A stretch of DNA of 48,573 bases from an uncultured Hyphomicrobiales bacterium (GTDB lineage Bacteria; Pseudomonadota; Alphaproteobacteria; Rhizobiales; Beijerinckiaceae), in assembly GCA_903861645.1 (NCBI GenBank), contig CAIOVE010000075.1, positions 1 to 48,573 of the forward strand, in the 5' to 3' direction. Both the position numbers and the translations under genes were made by a program. This document shows positions 7,353-15,621 of the stretch, piece by piece. A model generated the notes under the pieces. It saw only the letters and a program-made list of their open reading frames with translations, made no database searches and was not told the origin of the DNA. The first letter of the stretch is position 1. Every line of letters starts with the position of its first letter.

Positions 7353-8666
7353 ATGTCGCAGGCATGGGTGGATTCGCGCGGGACCGGTTTCTTCGCCAGC
7401 AGATGGTGGATCGTCATCGCGTCGTTCTGCGCGCTGCTGGTTGGTTCCGGCGCGATCAATATCTTCGCCTTCAACGTCTTCGTCATTCCCGTGACAAAGG
7501 AGCTCGGCCTGTCGCGTGGCGACTTCTCGGGCGGTCTTGCATGGAACGGCGTGTTCACCGCGGCCGCCGTGTTCTTCATGGGCTGGGCGCTTGACCGGTT
7601 CGGCGTGCGCCGGGTGCAACTGGTGGGCATCCTGATGTTCGCTTTCTCGGTGTTCATGTTTTCGCGCATGACCGCGTCGATGCCGCTGATCTTCGCGCAA
7701 TTCGCGTTGGCTGGCTTGTTCAGCGCGGCGCAGACGCCCGTGGGTTACACGACCGCCGTCAACCAGTGGTTCGATCGCTCGCGTGGTCTCGCGCTCGGCA
7801 TCGCCACCGCGGGCGTCGGTTTTGGCGTGGTGGTGGTGCCATGGCTCGCCAGCACGCTGATGAATGGCGGTCCTGTCGCGCTCTTTGGCCTGCCGCTTGT
7901 CACCGTGCCGGCGCTCGGCTGGCGTGGCGCCTACATCGGCCTGTCGGTCGCAATTCTCGTGCTCGCCTTCATTCCCAATTTCATCTTCGTGCGGGATCGG
8001 CCCGACCTCGTGCGCAACGGTCGCGTCGACACCAGCCATCTGCCTGGCCAGACCCTTGGCGAGGCGCTGTCCAACTACCGGTTCTGGGTGCTGCTACTCG
8101 GGTTTACCTTCGCGGTGCTCGCCATCAACGGCACCATCACCCATATCGTGCCGATGTTGATCGACCGTGGCACGCCGCCGCCGCAAGCCGTGCAGGCCGT
8201 GCAGATGGCGGGTCTCGCCATCATCGGCGGACGCATGTTGTCGGGCTATTTCCTGGACTTTGTCTGGGGGCCCTTCGTCGCCATGGTCTTCTTCGGCTTG
8301 TCGATCATCGGCATGGGCATTCTCGCCACCGGAGCGACGGGTCCGCTGGCGCTCGTCGGCGCGGTGTTCTGCGGCGGCGGCATCGGCGCCGAGATCGACA
8401 TCATGGGTTTCATGCTCAGCCGCTATTTCGGCATGCGCAACTTCGGCAAGATTTACGGGCTGATCTTCGCCGCGTTCAATCTCGGCACCGGGTTTGGCCC
8501 GGCGATCAGCGGCTGGACCTATGATTTCTACGGCAAGTCCTACACGCCGATCCTGATCGTCTACATGGTCATGCTCGGGCTGGTCTGTCTCGCCCTGCTG
8601 ACGCTTGGCCAGTACGCCTACAAGCCGGCCGAGTCGCCCGCGGCCGAGGCCCGGAAAGCCGCCTGA
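7353..8666 (+). CDS. Major facilitator superfamily transporter
   Basis: 437 residues with twelve likely membrane helices in two halves. The loop after helix 2 (GWALDRFGVRRVQ) fits the MFS DRxGxRR motif, and NQWFDRSRGLALGIATAG is typical of monocarboxylate/oxalate-type porters. ATG 7353 is chosen because GGGGGGAA lies about eight bases before it and the in-frame extension upstream has no such signal. Only 17 bases separate it from the Rieske oxygenase gene, so it probably imports that enzyme's aromatic-acid-like substrate; this is inference from context. Confidence 0.85.
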   Translation: MSQAWVDSRGTGFFASRWWIVIASFCALLVGSGAINIFAFNVFVIPVTKELGLSRGDFSGGLAWNGVFTAAAVFFMGWALDRFGVRRVQLVGILMFAFSVFMFSRMTASMPLIFAQFALAGLFSAAQTPVGYTTAVNQWFDRSRGLALGIATAGVGFGVVVVPWLASTLMNGGPVALFGLPLVTVPALGWRGAYIGLSVAILVLAFIPNFIFVRDRPDLVRNGRVDTSHLPGQTLGEALSNYRFWVLLLGFTFAVLAINGTITHIVPMLIDRGTPPPQAVQAVQMAGLAIIGGRMLSGYFLDFVWGPFVAMVFFGLSIIGMGILATGATGPLALVGAVFCGGGIGAEIDIMGFMLSRYFGMRNFGKIYGLIFAAFNLGTGFGPAISGWTYDFYGKSYTPILIVYMVMLGLVCLALLTLGQYAYKPAESPAAEARKAA

Positions 8667-8683
8667 ATACAAGCGAGGCGCCC

Positions 8684-9889
8684 ATGAACATCGCTCAAAA
8701 ACCACCCGCCAAGGCTGTCGCCGCGCCCCGCGCGGCGACGAAAAAAGCCAAGCGTCTCGACGTCGATCTCGCCACGACAAAGCCGGGCACGCCCGGCGGG
8801 ATCTTCATGCGGCAATTCTGGGTCGCCGTCGGTCGCTCCATGGATCTGCCGAAGGGACGGGCCAAGCCGATCCGCGTCATGAGCGAGAATTTCACGCTCT
8901 ACCGCGGCGAATCCGGCAAGGCGCATTGCATCGACGCGGCCTGTCCGCATCGCTGGGCGCAAATGCATCTGGGATGGGTCGAGGGCGACGACATCCGCTG
9001 CGTCTATCACGGGTGGAAATTCGACCATGCCGGCCAATGCGTCGAGCAACCCGCCGAGGAGGCGGGTTTCGCGCGCAAGGTCCGGATCGGCAAATACCCT
9101 TGCGAGGAATATCTCGGCCTCGTGTGGGTCTATTTCGGCGCGGGCAAGGCGCCGGCTTTCCCGCCGTTTCCCAGTCGCGACACGCCGGGCGTCGTCGATG
9201 TGTGGAATGTCGAGCACGTGCCCTGCAATTATCTGCAGAGCTTCGAAAACAGCATGGACGAGGTGCATGTCGCCTTCACCCACGCGCCGGGCGGCTCGCA
9301 CGCCAATCTGTCGCGCGACCTGCCGGTCATCTCCACGGAGGAGACGGACTGGGGGATGATGCGTTACGGCAAGCGCAAGACCGGCCTCGTGCGCCAGACG
9401 CTGCATTACGCGCCCAACGTCACGCGCGTCATCGTGCCGCCGCTGGCGGGCATGGAGGGCGTCGGCGGCTGGCCTGAAATCTATTTCAGCTTCACGCCGG
9501 TCGATGACGAGAACCACCTCTGGCTGATCGCCGGCCATGTCGAGGTCACCGGCGACGCGTTGAAGGCCTATGAGGCGCAGCGCGCGAAATATCACGCGAC
9601 CGTCGCCGCCGCCCGGCCATCGGCCGACGTCGCGCGCGAGTTGATGGCGGGCGAGGGCTATTACGCCGATGTTCGCCATCCCGATCTCGCCATCGTTCAG
9701 GACATCGCCGTGCAGGCGGGGCAAGGTCGCGTCGCCGATCGCCAGCATGAACATCTGGGACGATCCGACGCCGGCATCATCGGCTGGCGCAAGATACTGA
9801 CGCGCGAGTTGCGGGCGATCGCCGAGGGCCGCAAGCCCAAGAAATGGAAGACGCCGCCCGCCGACGTGAAGCCGACGCTCGGCTTCTAG
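8684..9889 (+). CDS. Rieske non-haem iron oxygenase, phthalate-dioxygenase type (alpha subunit)
   Basis: The 401-residue protein has an N-terminal Rieske domain with the [2Fe-2S] ligands in CPHRWAQM and CVYHGW. The mononuclear iron site is in ENSMDEVHVAFTH, which carries the bridging Asp and the two His ligands. The C-terminal GQGRVADRQHEHLGRSDAGI is characteristic of the phthalate 4,5-dioxygenase/4-sulfobenzoate dioxygenase class. Such enzymes hydroxylate aromatic acids in the cytoplasm using electrons from a separate FMN/[2Fe-2S] reductase. No reductase gene lies nearby. It is followed by soxC after 90 bases. The substrate cannot be read from sequence. Confidence 0.88.
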   Translation: MNIAQKPPAKAVAAPRAATKKAKRLDVDLATTKPGTPGGIFMRQFWVAVGRSMDLPKGRAKPIRVMSENFTLYRGESGKAHCIDAACPHRWAQMHLGWVEGDDIRCVYHGWKFDHAGQCVEQPAEEAGFARKVRIGKYPCEEYLGLVWVYFGAGKAPAFPPFPSRDTPGVVDVWNVEHVPCNYLQSFENSMDEVHVAFTHAPGGSHANLSRDLPVISTEETDWGMMRYGKRKTGLVRQTLHYAPNVTRVIVPPLAGMEGVGGWPEIYFSFTPVDDENHLWLIAGHVEVTGDALKAYEAQRAKYHATVAAARPSADVARELMAGEGYYADVRHPDLAIVQDIAVQAGQGRVADRQHEHLGRSDAGIIGWRKILTRELRAIAEGRKPKKWKTPPADVKPTLGF

Positions 9890-9979
9890 CCGTCTGGACT
9901 TTCACGCCCGCGTATCGCACAATAAACAGCCAAATCAAGCGCCGCCGAAACATGTTCGTCGGCGCAAGGGAGAGAAACG

Positions 9980-11314
9980 ATGGGCATTTTCAGGACGCGA
10001 GGCGGCGTGGGCCGGTCCTCGCCGGATGAATTCGTCGCGGGCAATGGACTCCTGCATCGACGCGCGCTTCTGGGCCGGGGCATCGCGCTCGCCGGCGCGG
10101 CGGGCATCGGTTCCGTCGGCGGGGTGAACGGCGCGGCCGCCGAGCCCGTGCAGGACGCCGAATGGAGCGGCCATCAGGGCTCCAACGTTATGGAATACGG
10201 CACGCGCTCGCGGTTCGAGAAGGACACGCTGCGCATCCTGTCTAACCCGAAGGGCGAGGCCCGCACGCAGCACGCGCGCACGCCGCACCACAAGCTGAAT
10301 GGCACGATCACGCCCAACCCGTTGCACTTCACGATTCTGCACAACGGCATTCCCGACATCGACCCCGCGCAGCACAAGCTCGTCATCCACGGCATGGTCA
10401 AGCAACCGCTGGCCTTCACGCTGGAGAAGCTGTTGCGCTATCCGATGGTGTCGCGCACCACCTTCGTGGAATGCGGCGGCAATTCCGCGCCGCTGTTCTC
10501 CAACGAGCCGGTGCAGGCGACGCTGCAACATCTGCATGGACTCGTTTCCAACGCCGAATGGACGGGCGTGCTGCTGTCGACCTTGCTCGACGAGGTCGGC
10601 GTCGATCCGAAGGCGGTCTGGATGCTCGCGGAAGGCGCCGACACGGCCGCGCTGACGCGCTCCGTGCCGCTCAAGAAGGCCTGGGACGACGCGATGATCG
10701 CGCTCTACCAGAACGGCGAGCCGCTGATGCCCGAGCAGGGCTATCCCATGCGTCTCGTGTTGCCCGGCTGGGAAGGCAACATGCAGACGAAATACGTGCG
10801 TCGCATCAAGCTCGTCGATCAGCCGGCGATGACCTATTACGAGGCGCGCAACTATTCGCCCGTGCTGCCCGACTACACCGCCTACAAGTTCTACTTCGTC
10901 AACGAGGTGAAGTCGTTCATCACGAGCCCGTCGTTCGGCATGGGGCTCAAGGAGCCCGGCTATTACGAGATTTCGGGCATCGCCTATTCGGGCAGCGGCC
11001 GCATCGAGCGCGTGATGGTCTCGGCGGATGGCGGCAAGACATGGGCGGACGCGGCGATTCAGGGCCCGACCATGCACAAGGCCTTCACGCGTTTCCACAT
11101 ACCCTGGCGATGGGACGGCTCGCCGGCGATCCTGACCAGCCGCGCCGTCGACGATGGCGGCAACATCCAGCCATTGCGCGCGGACTTCGTGAAGGCGCGC
11201 GGCGAAACCCTGAAGCCGGTGACGAATACGTTCGGCTTCCCGAACCAGCATTACAACAGCCTCACCAGCTGGGGTATCGACGCCAAGGGGGAGATCAAGC
11301 ATGTCTACGTTTAA
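9980..11314 (+). CDS. soxC: Sulfite/sulfur dehydrogenase molybdenum subunit, SoxC family
   Basis: A molybdopterin enzyme of the sulfite-oxidase family, 444 residues. A twin-arginine-type leader (HRRALLGRGIALAGAAGIG) sends the folded enzyme to the periplasm. The catalytic Cys is in FVECGGNSAPLF. Further SoxC-like signatures are GTITPNPLHFTILHNGIPDI, GYPMRLVLPGWEGNM and a C-terminal dimerisation domain with SADGGKTWADA. In the Sox pathway SoxCD oxidises protein-bound sulfane sulfur; related enzymes oxidise free sulfite. A ribosome site GGGAG precedes the ATG. The next gene, a c-type cytochrome, overlaps by 14 bases and is the likely electron acceptor. No soxXYZAB genes are in the window. Confidence 0.88.
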   Translation: MGIFRTRGGVGRSSPDEFVAGNGLLHRRALLGRGIALAGAAGIGSVGGVNGAAAEPVQDAEWSGHQGSNVMEYGTRSRFEKDTLRILSNPKGEARTQHARTPHHKLNGTITPNPLHFTILHNGIPDIDPAQHKLVIHGMVKQPLAFTLEKLLRYPMVSRTTFVECGGNSAPLFSNEPVQATLQHLHGLVSNAEWTGVLLSTLLDEVGVDPKAVWMLAEGADTAALTRSVPLKKAWDDAMIALYQNGEPLMPEQGYPMRLVLPGWEGNMQTKYVRRIKLVDQPAMTYYEARNYSPVLPDYTAYKFYFVNEVKSFITSPSFGMGLKEPGYYEISGIAYSGSGRIERVMVSADGGKTWADAAIQGPTMHKAFTRFHIPWRWDGSPAILTSRAVDDGGNIQPLRADFVKARGETLKPVTNTFGFPNQHYNSLTSWGIDAKGEIKHVYV

Positions 11315-11861
11315 GGCTCTCTCCCTTGTCGCGCTGATGGCGCTGGGCGCCGCCGGCGCGGCCTTCGCCGCCGACGCCAAGAACGGCCTTGGCGCGCCCG
11401 TCGGCCTCGGCGACAAGATCACCGAAACCGACATCAAGGCGTGGGACATCACGATCCTGCCCGATGGCACGAACCTGCCGCCGGGCTCCGGCACGGCCGC
11501 GGTCGGCGCGAAACTGTTCGGCGAAAAGGGCTGCAACCAGTGTCACGGCGATGGCGCGCTGGGCGGCCGCAATGGCGCGCTGATCACCGATCAGCCGTTG
11601 AAGGGCGGCGGAATCGAGGCCAACAAGACGGTCAAGAATTTCTGGGCCTATTCGACCACCCTGTACGATTACATTCGCCGCGCGATGCCTTGGCCCGCGC
11701 CGCGCACGCTGTCGAACGAGGAGGTCTACAGCCTCGTCGCGTTCATTCTCGCCGGCAACAAGATCATCGACGAGAAGACCGTGATGGACGCCAGGAGCCT
11801 GCCGCAGGTGAAAATGCCCAACCGGGACAATTTCATCATCAAGTTCCCGGACAAGATCTGA
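11301..11861 (+). CDS. Monohaem cytochrome c, SoxD-like partner of SoxC
   Basis: 186 residues with a signal peptide (ALMALGAAGAAFAADA) and one haem-binding site CNQCH in FGEKGCNQCHGDGALGG. A likely Met axial ligand lies in RRAMPWPAP, followed by SNEEVYSLVAFILAGN, typical of class I cytochromes c of the SoxD/SorB type. The gene overlaps soxC, so it should be the electron carrier of that molybdoenzyme in the periplasm. It is about half the length of the dihaem SoxD of Paracoccus and keeps only one haem site. A strong hairpin terminator follows. Confidence 0.85.
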   Translation: MSTFKALSLVALMALGAAGAAFAADAKNGLGAPVGLGDKITETDIKAWDITILPDGTNLPPGSGTAAVGAKLFGEKGCNQCHGDGALGGRNGALITDQPLKGGGIEANKTVKNFWAYSTTLYDYIRRAMPWPAPRTLSNEEVYSLVAFILAGNKIIDEKTVMDARSLPQVKMPNRDNFIIKFPDKI

Positions 11862-11882
11862 TCCGGGCGATTTGCGCCAGAC

Positions 11883-11916
11883 AAAAGAAAGCCGGGCCCA
11901 GCGCCCGGCTTTTTTG
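11883..11916. terminator. Rho-independent terminator, probably bidirectional
   Basis: AGCCGGGC and GCCCGGCT form a GC-rich stem. It is followed on the plus strand by TTTTTT and preceded by AAAAGAAA, which gives a T-rich tail on the minus strand. It lies between the convergent soxD-like gene and the GGDEF/EAL gene and can serve both. Confidence 0.88.
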
Positions 11917-11918
11917 TT

Positions 11919-14795
11919 TCAGGCGGCCTCGGTGTCCGCGCCAAGCAGCCTGCGCGCTTCCATGGCGTCCATCGGCTGGCCAAAGGCGAAGCCCTGCGCG
12001 AATTCGCAACCAAGCTGATAAAGCTCGATGACGTCGCTCTCGGTCTCCGCGCCCTCGGCGACGACCTCCATGCCGAGATCGTGGGCGAGCGACACGATGG
12101 AGCGCAGCAGCGCCGGGCGCGCGCCCCTTTCGGTCGGATGCACGAACATGCGGTCGATCTTGATCGTGTCGAAGGGGAAGCGTTGCAGATAGGCGAGCGA
12201 GGAATAGCCCGTGCCGAAGTCGTCGAGCGAGAGGCCGGCGCCGAGATCGCGGATGCGCGTCAGCATCTGCGCGGCGTATTCCGGATTCTCCATCACGAGG
12301 CTCTCGGTCAATTCCAGCTTCAACGTGCCGGGCTTGACGCTTGAGCGCGTCAGCACGGATTTCACGTCGTTGAGCAGATCGTGACGCAGCAACTGGCGCG
12401 ACGATACGTTGACGCTGGCGAAGATCGGCGGGTCGACATCGAGCGCGCGCTGCCAGATCGCCAGTTCGCGCGCCGTGCGGTCGAGGGCGAAGAGGCCGAG
12501 ATTGATGATAAGGCCGGTTTCCTCGGCGATCGGAATGAACTCGCCGGGCGAGAGGCGCCCGTGGCGCGGATGGTCCCAACGCAGCAGCGCCTCGAAGCCC
12601 GCGATGGTGCGGTCCTCCAGCCGGACGATCGGCTGGAAATAGACCTTCATCTCGCCGCGGCCGAGCGCGTTGCGCAGGTCGGTTTCCAGCGCCAGTCGGT
12701 CGGCGCGCTGGGCGCGCATGCCCTGCCGGAAGACCTCGATGCGATTGCCGCCGTAGCGCTTGGCGTGGGCCAGCGCGATTTCCGCGTCCTTCAGCATGTC
12801 GCCGGGCTTGGGATGCAGTTGCGGATCGAAAAGGGCGATGCCGACGGAGGCGGTCAGGGCGATTTCATGCTCGCTGAACGTGACCGGCGTCGCCAGCGCG
12901 CGCCGCGCCTTGTCGGCGAGTTGCAGGATCGCGGACGTCTCGTTCTCGGAGGTGACGATGATGGCAAAGAGATCGCTCGACACGCGCGCCAGCGTGTCCT
13001 GCGGCTTGAGCTGGCGGCCGAGGCGGCGGGCCGCGGTCAGCAGGATGGAATCGCCCGCCGCGACGCCCGCGGCGTCGTTCACCTGACGAAAGCGGTCGAG
13101 GTCGATCGCCACCACGGCGGGGCGTCGCTTGGGGTCGACAAGGCCCTGTTTCAGCGCCGTGTCGAGGCGGTCGAAGAACAGTTCGCGATGCGGTAGTCCC
13201 GTCAGATTATCGTGGACGGAATCGTGCAGGATGCGTTCTTCCGCCGTCTTGGCCTCGGTCACGTCGGCCAGCGTGCCGACGACGCGCACGACGTCGCCAT
13301 CGGCGTTGACGACGGGGCGCGCCTTCAGGTGAAACCACATGAAATGGCCGTCGGCGCCGCGCAGGCGGAAATCGAGATTTACCCGTCCGCGACGTTGTTC
13401 GAGAACCGTGTCAAGGCAGGCCTGATAGCAGTCGCGATCGAAGGGATGCAGCACGTCGAACCAGCCCGACGCCGGCCCGCCGAGCGCGCCGCGCTTGAGG
13501 CCGAGTTGCATTTCCGTCTCGGGGCTCACGTAGAGATCGTCGACGATCACGTCCCAGTCGAAGATGATGTCGCCCGAGCCCGTCAGCGCCAAAGCCTTGC
13601 GCTCCGCGTCGGAAATGACCCCCGCGGCGAGTCCGCCGCCGGCGAAGGCGATCTGCATGATCGTGAAGCCGATCAGCATGATGATTAGCACGAGGCCGCC
13701 GATGAGGGCGGGCGAGACCAGATCGTTGGTCAGATAGCCCGACACGGTCGCGCCCGCCGCGCACACCCACATCAACAGCAGGAACCACGTGGGGATCAGC
13801 ATGACCGCGCGGTCGAGCCCGTGCACGGCGAGATAAAGAACGAGAATGAAGCCGACGACGGCGACCGTCGCCAGCGATATGCGCGCCACGCCCGCCGCCG
13901 TCGCGGGATCGTAGATCGCCAGACCGACCAGACAGCAGAGCAGCGCCAGCCAGCCCGCCACCACGTAGGAGGCGCGCACGTGCCAGCTCGCGAGATTCAG
14001 ATAGGCGAAAAGAAAGACCGACAGGGTGGCGGCGAGGAAGGTCTCGGCGCTGGCGCGCCAGACCTGATCGCCCGCGCCCGCGGCGCCGATCAATTTGCCC
14101 CAGAATCCGAAGTCGATGCAGACATAGACGAGGACCGCCGTCGCCAGCGCCGCGGCGGCTGGAAAAATAACGCCGCCCTTGACCACGAAGACGATGGTGA
14201 GGAACAGGGCGAGCAGGCCCGCGACGCCGATGACAATGCCCTTGAACAGGGTCAGGCTCGCCTGCTTGTCCTTGTAGGCGTCGGGCTCCCACAAATAGAG
14301 CTGCGGCAGGCTGGGCGTGCGCAATTCCGCGACATAGGTGACGGTCGTGCCGGGATCGAGCGTGAGGCGGAAGATATCGGCGTCCTCGCTCTCCTCGCTC
14401 TCGGGCGGGAAGCCCTGACTGGCCGTGATCGCGGAAATGCGCGTCGCGCCAAGGTCGGGCGAGATCACGCCGGAGCCGACGAGCCGGAAATGCGGCGCCA
14501 CCAGCAGGCGCTCGATCTGTTCATCGGTGTCGTTGGTCAGGGCGAAGACGATCCACGCCGGCTGCGTGCCGGCTTCCTTGGCGCTGACCTCGATGCGCCG
14601 GACGATGCCGCCGGCGTCGGGCGCGGTCGAAACCTGCAACCGGTCGCCCTGCGAGAAATTGCGCTCGACCTTGTTGGTCAGGTCGATGGCCTGCGCATCC
14701 GGGGGAACCCGGTAGGATTCAACGGCGAACGCCAGACGCGCCACGCCCAGAAAGGCGAGCAACGTTAGCAGCGATAACAGGACAAGCCGACGCAC
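11919..14795 (-). CDS. Membrane GGDEF/EAL protein with PAS domain, likely c-di-GMP phosphodiesterase
   Basis: 958 residues from a GTG start. A signal sequence is followed by a periplasmic beta-rich region (about 30-180) and seven or so membrane helices (about 180-390), a 7TM-DISM-like sensor layout. Then come a PAS/PAC domain (about 400-520), a GGDEF domain and a C-terminal EAL domain. The GGDEF motif is degenerate (RVSSDLFAII), so cyclase activity is unlikely. The EAL domain keeps its key residues: FEALLRW, LELTESLV, DDFGTGYSSL, IKIDRMFV and AEGAET. The net activity expected is c-di-GMP hydrolysis, possibly gated by the degenerate GGDEF domain. Convergent with the soxD-like gene across a shared terminator. 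Confidence 0.88.
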   Translation of the reverse strand: MRRLVLLSLLTLLAFLGVARLAFAVESYRVPPDAQAIDLTNKVERNFSQGDRLQVSTAPDAGGIVRRIEVSAKEAGTQPAWIVFALTNDTDEQIERLLVAPHFRLVGSGVISPDLGATRISAITASQGFPPESEESEDADIFRLTLDPGTTVTYVAELRTPSLPQLYLWEPDAYKDKQASLTLFKGIVIGVAGLLALFLTIVFVVKGGVIFPAAAALATAVLVYVCIDFGFWGKLIGAAGAGDQVWRASAETFLAATLSVFLFAYLNLASWHVRASYVVAGWLALLCCLVGLAIYDPATAAGVARISLATVAVVGFILVLYLAVHGLDRAVMLIPTWFLLLMWVCAAGATVSGYLTNDLVSPALIGGLVLIIMLIGFTIMQIAFAGGGLAAGVISDAERKALALTGSGDIIFDWDVIVDDLYVSPETEMQLGLKRGALGGPASGWFDVLHPFDRDCYQACLDTVLEQRRGRVNLDFRLRGADGHFMWFHLKARPVVNADGDVVRVVGTLADVTEAKTAEERILHDSVHDNLTGLPHRELFFDRLDTALKQGLVDPKRRPAVVAIDLDRFRQVNDAAGVAAGDSILLTAARRLGRQLKPQDTLARVSSDLFAIIVTSENETSAILQLADKARRALATPVTFSEHEIALTASVGIALFDPQLHPKPGDMLKDAEIALAHAKRYGGNRIEVFRQGMRAQRADRLALETDLRNALGRGEMKVYFQPIVRLEDRTIAGFEALLRWDHPRHGRLSPGEFIPIAEETGLIINLGLFALDRTARELAIWQRALDVDPPIFASVNVSSRQLLRHDLLNDVKSVLTRSSVKPGTLKLELTESLVMENPEYAAQMLTRIRDLGAGLSLDDFGTGYSSLAYLQRFPFDTIKIDRMFVHPTERGARPALLRSIVSLAHDLGMEVVAEGAETESDVIELYQLGCEFAQGFAFGQPMDAMEARRLLGADTEAA

Positions 14796-14914
14796 GTGAC
14801 CCCATCAATGACCGGGCCAGGCCCGCGGACAATTCGGTCTCAAATCCGATGCGACCGTGTCGGAAATGTGGTCGTATAAACCACACCCGGCGCGCGGCAA
14901 AGCCTTGGGCCTCC

Positions 14915-15523
14915 CTAGCCCCGCTGGTTCCGGCCCGGCAGGATTCGGTCCGTCTCCACCATCGCGTATAGCACGTGATCGCGCCATTCGCCGTTTATGC
15001 GCAAATAGGCGCGGGCGAAGCCCTCGCGCTGAAAGCCGACGCCTTCCAGCACCCGGGCCGAGGCGGCGTTCTCGGGCAGGCAGGCGGCCTCGATCCGGTG
15101 GAGGCGCAGGGTGGCGAAGGCGAAGCCCGCCGTCGCGCGGACGGCGCGCGCCATGTAGCCCCGGCCGGCATGCGGCGCGCCCATCCAGTAGCCGAGGGTC
15201 GCGGCCTGCGCGACGCCACGCCGCACTTGCCCCAGCGTCAGGCCGCCGAGCAGGCGGTCGTCGCCCTCGCGGAACAGCAGAAACGGATAGGCCTCGTCCC
15301 GGTCGAGTTCCTCCGCGTGGCGGCGCAGGCGGCGTCGGAACGAGGCGCGGGTGAGGTCATCGGGCGGCCAGGTGGGCTCCCAGGGTGTCAGAAAGGCGCG
15401 GCTCGCCTGCCGCAGTTCCGCCCAGGCGATGTAGTCGCGCATTTCTGCGGGCCGCAAATAGACGCCCTCGCCGCGAATGAACGTCGCGTTTTCGCTGGAA
15501 ACGCCAAGTCGGAACAGGGCCAT
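14915..15523 (-). CDS. GNAT N-acetyltransferase, RimJ/RimL type
   Basis: 202 residues from ATG 15523. The frame continues upstream but overlaps the gamma-glutamyltransferase gene, so the extension is rejected. The fold elements are clear: YLRPAEMRDYIAWAEL at the N-terminus, GYWMGAPHAGRGYMARAV for acetyl-CoA binding, and LRLHRIEAACLPENAASARV followed by LEGVGFQREGFARAYL. RimJ-like enzymes acetylate ribosomal-protein N-termini, but many relatives act on other amines, so the substrate is open. Confidence 0.87.
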   Translation of the reverse strand: MALFRLGVSSENATFIRGEGVYLRPAEMRDYIAWAELRQASRAFLTPWEPTWPPDDLTRASFRRRLRRHAEELDRDEAYPFLLFREGDDRLLGGLTLGQVRRGVAQAATLGYWMGAPHAGRGYMARAVRATAGFAFATLRLHRIEAACLPENAASARVLEGVGFQREGFARAYLRINGEWRDHVLYAMVETDRILPGRNQRG

Positions 15524-15621
15524 GCGGGTCTCGCGCGTCGGTTGAATCAGACTAGCAGTTTCGCGCCGGGTGAAAAGCCGGTCCGGAACATTCGCCGTGG
15601 ATTTCCCGGCGTTGGCTCGAT

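Noticed and set aside
9935-11536. 533-codon minus-strand frame opposite soxC and soxD
   Set aside because: The plus strand encodes clear SoxC and cytochrome c proteins here. The antisense product is His/Arg/Val-rich low-complexity sequence without domains.
12381-13196. Plus-strand frame inside the GGDEF/EAL gene
   Set aside because: It is antisense to intact, motif-bearing EAL and GGDEF coding sequence and has no recognisable features.
14796-14914. Possible regulatory RNA between the GGDEF/EAL and GNAT genes
   Set aside because: The 119-base gap has some dyad symmetry but no T-run hairpin or conserved RNA motif that I can recognise.
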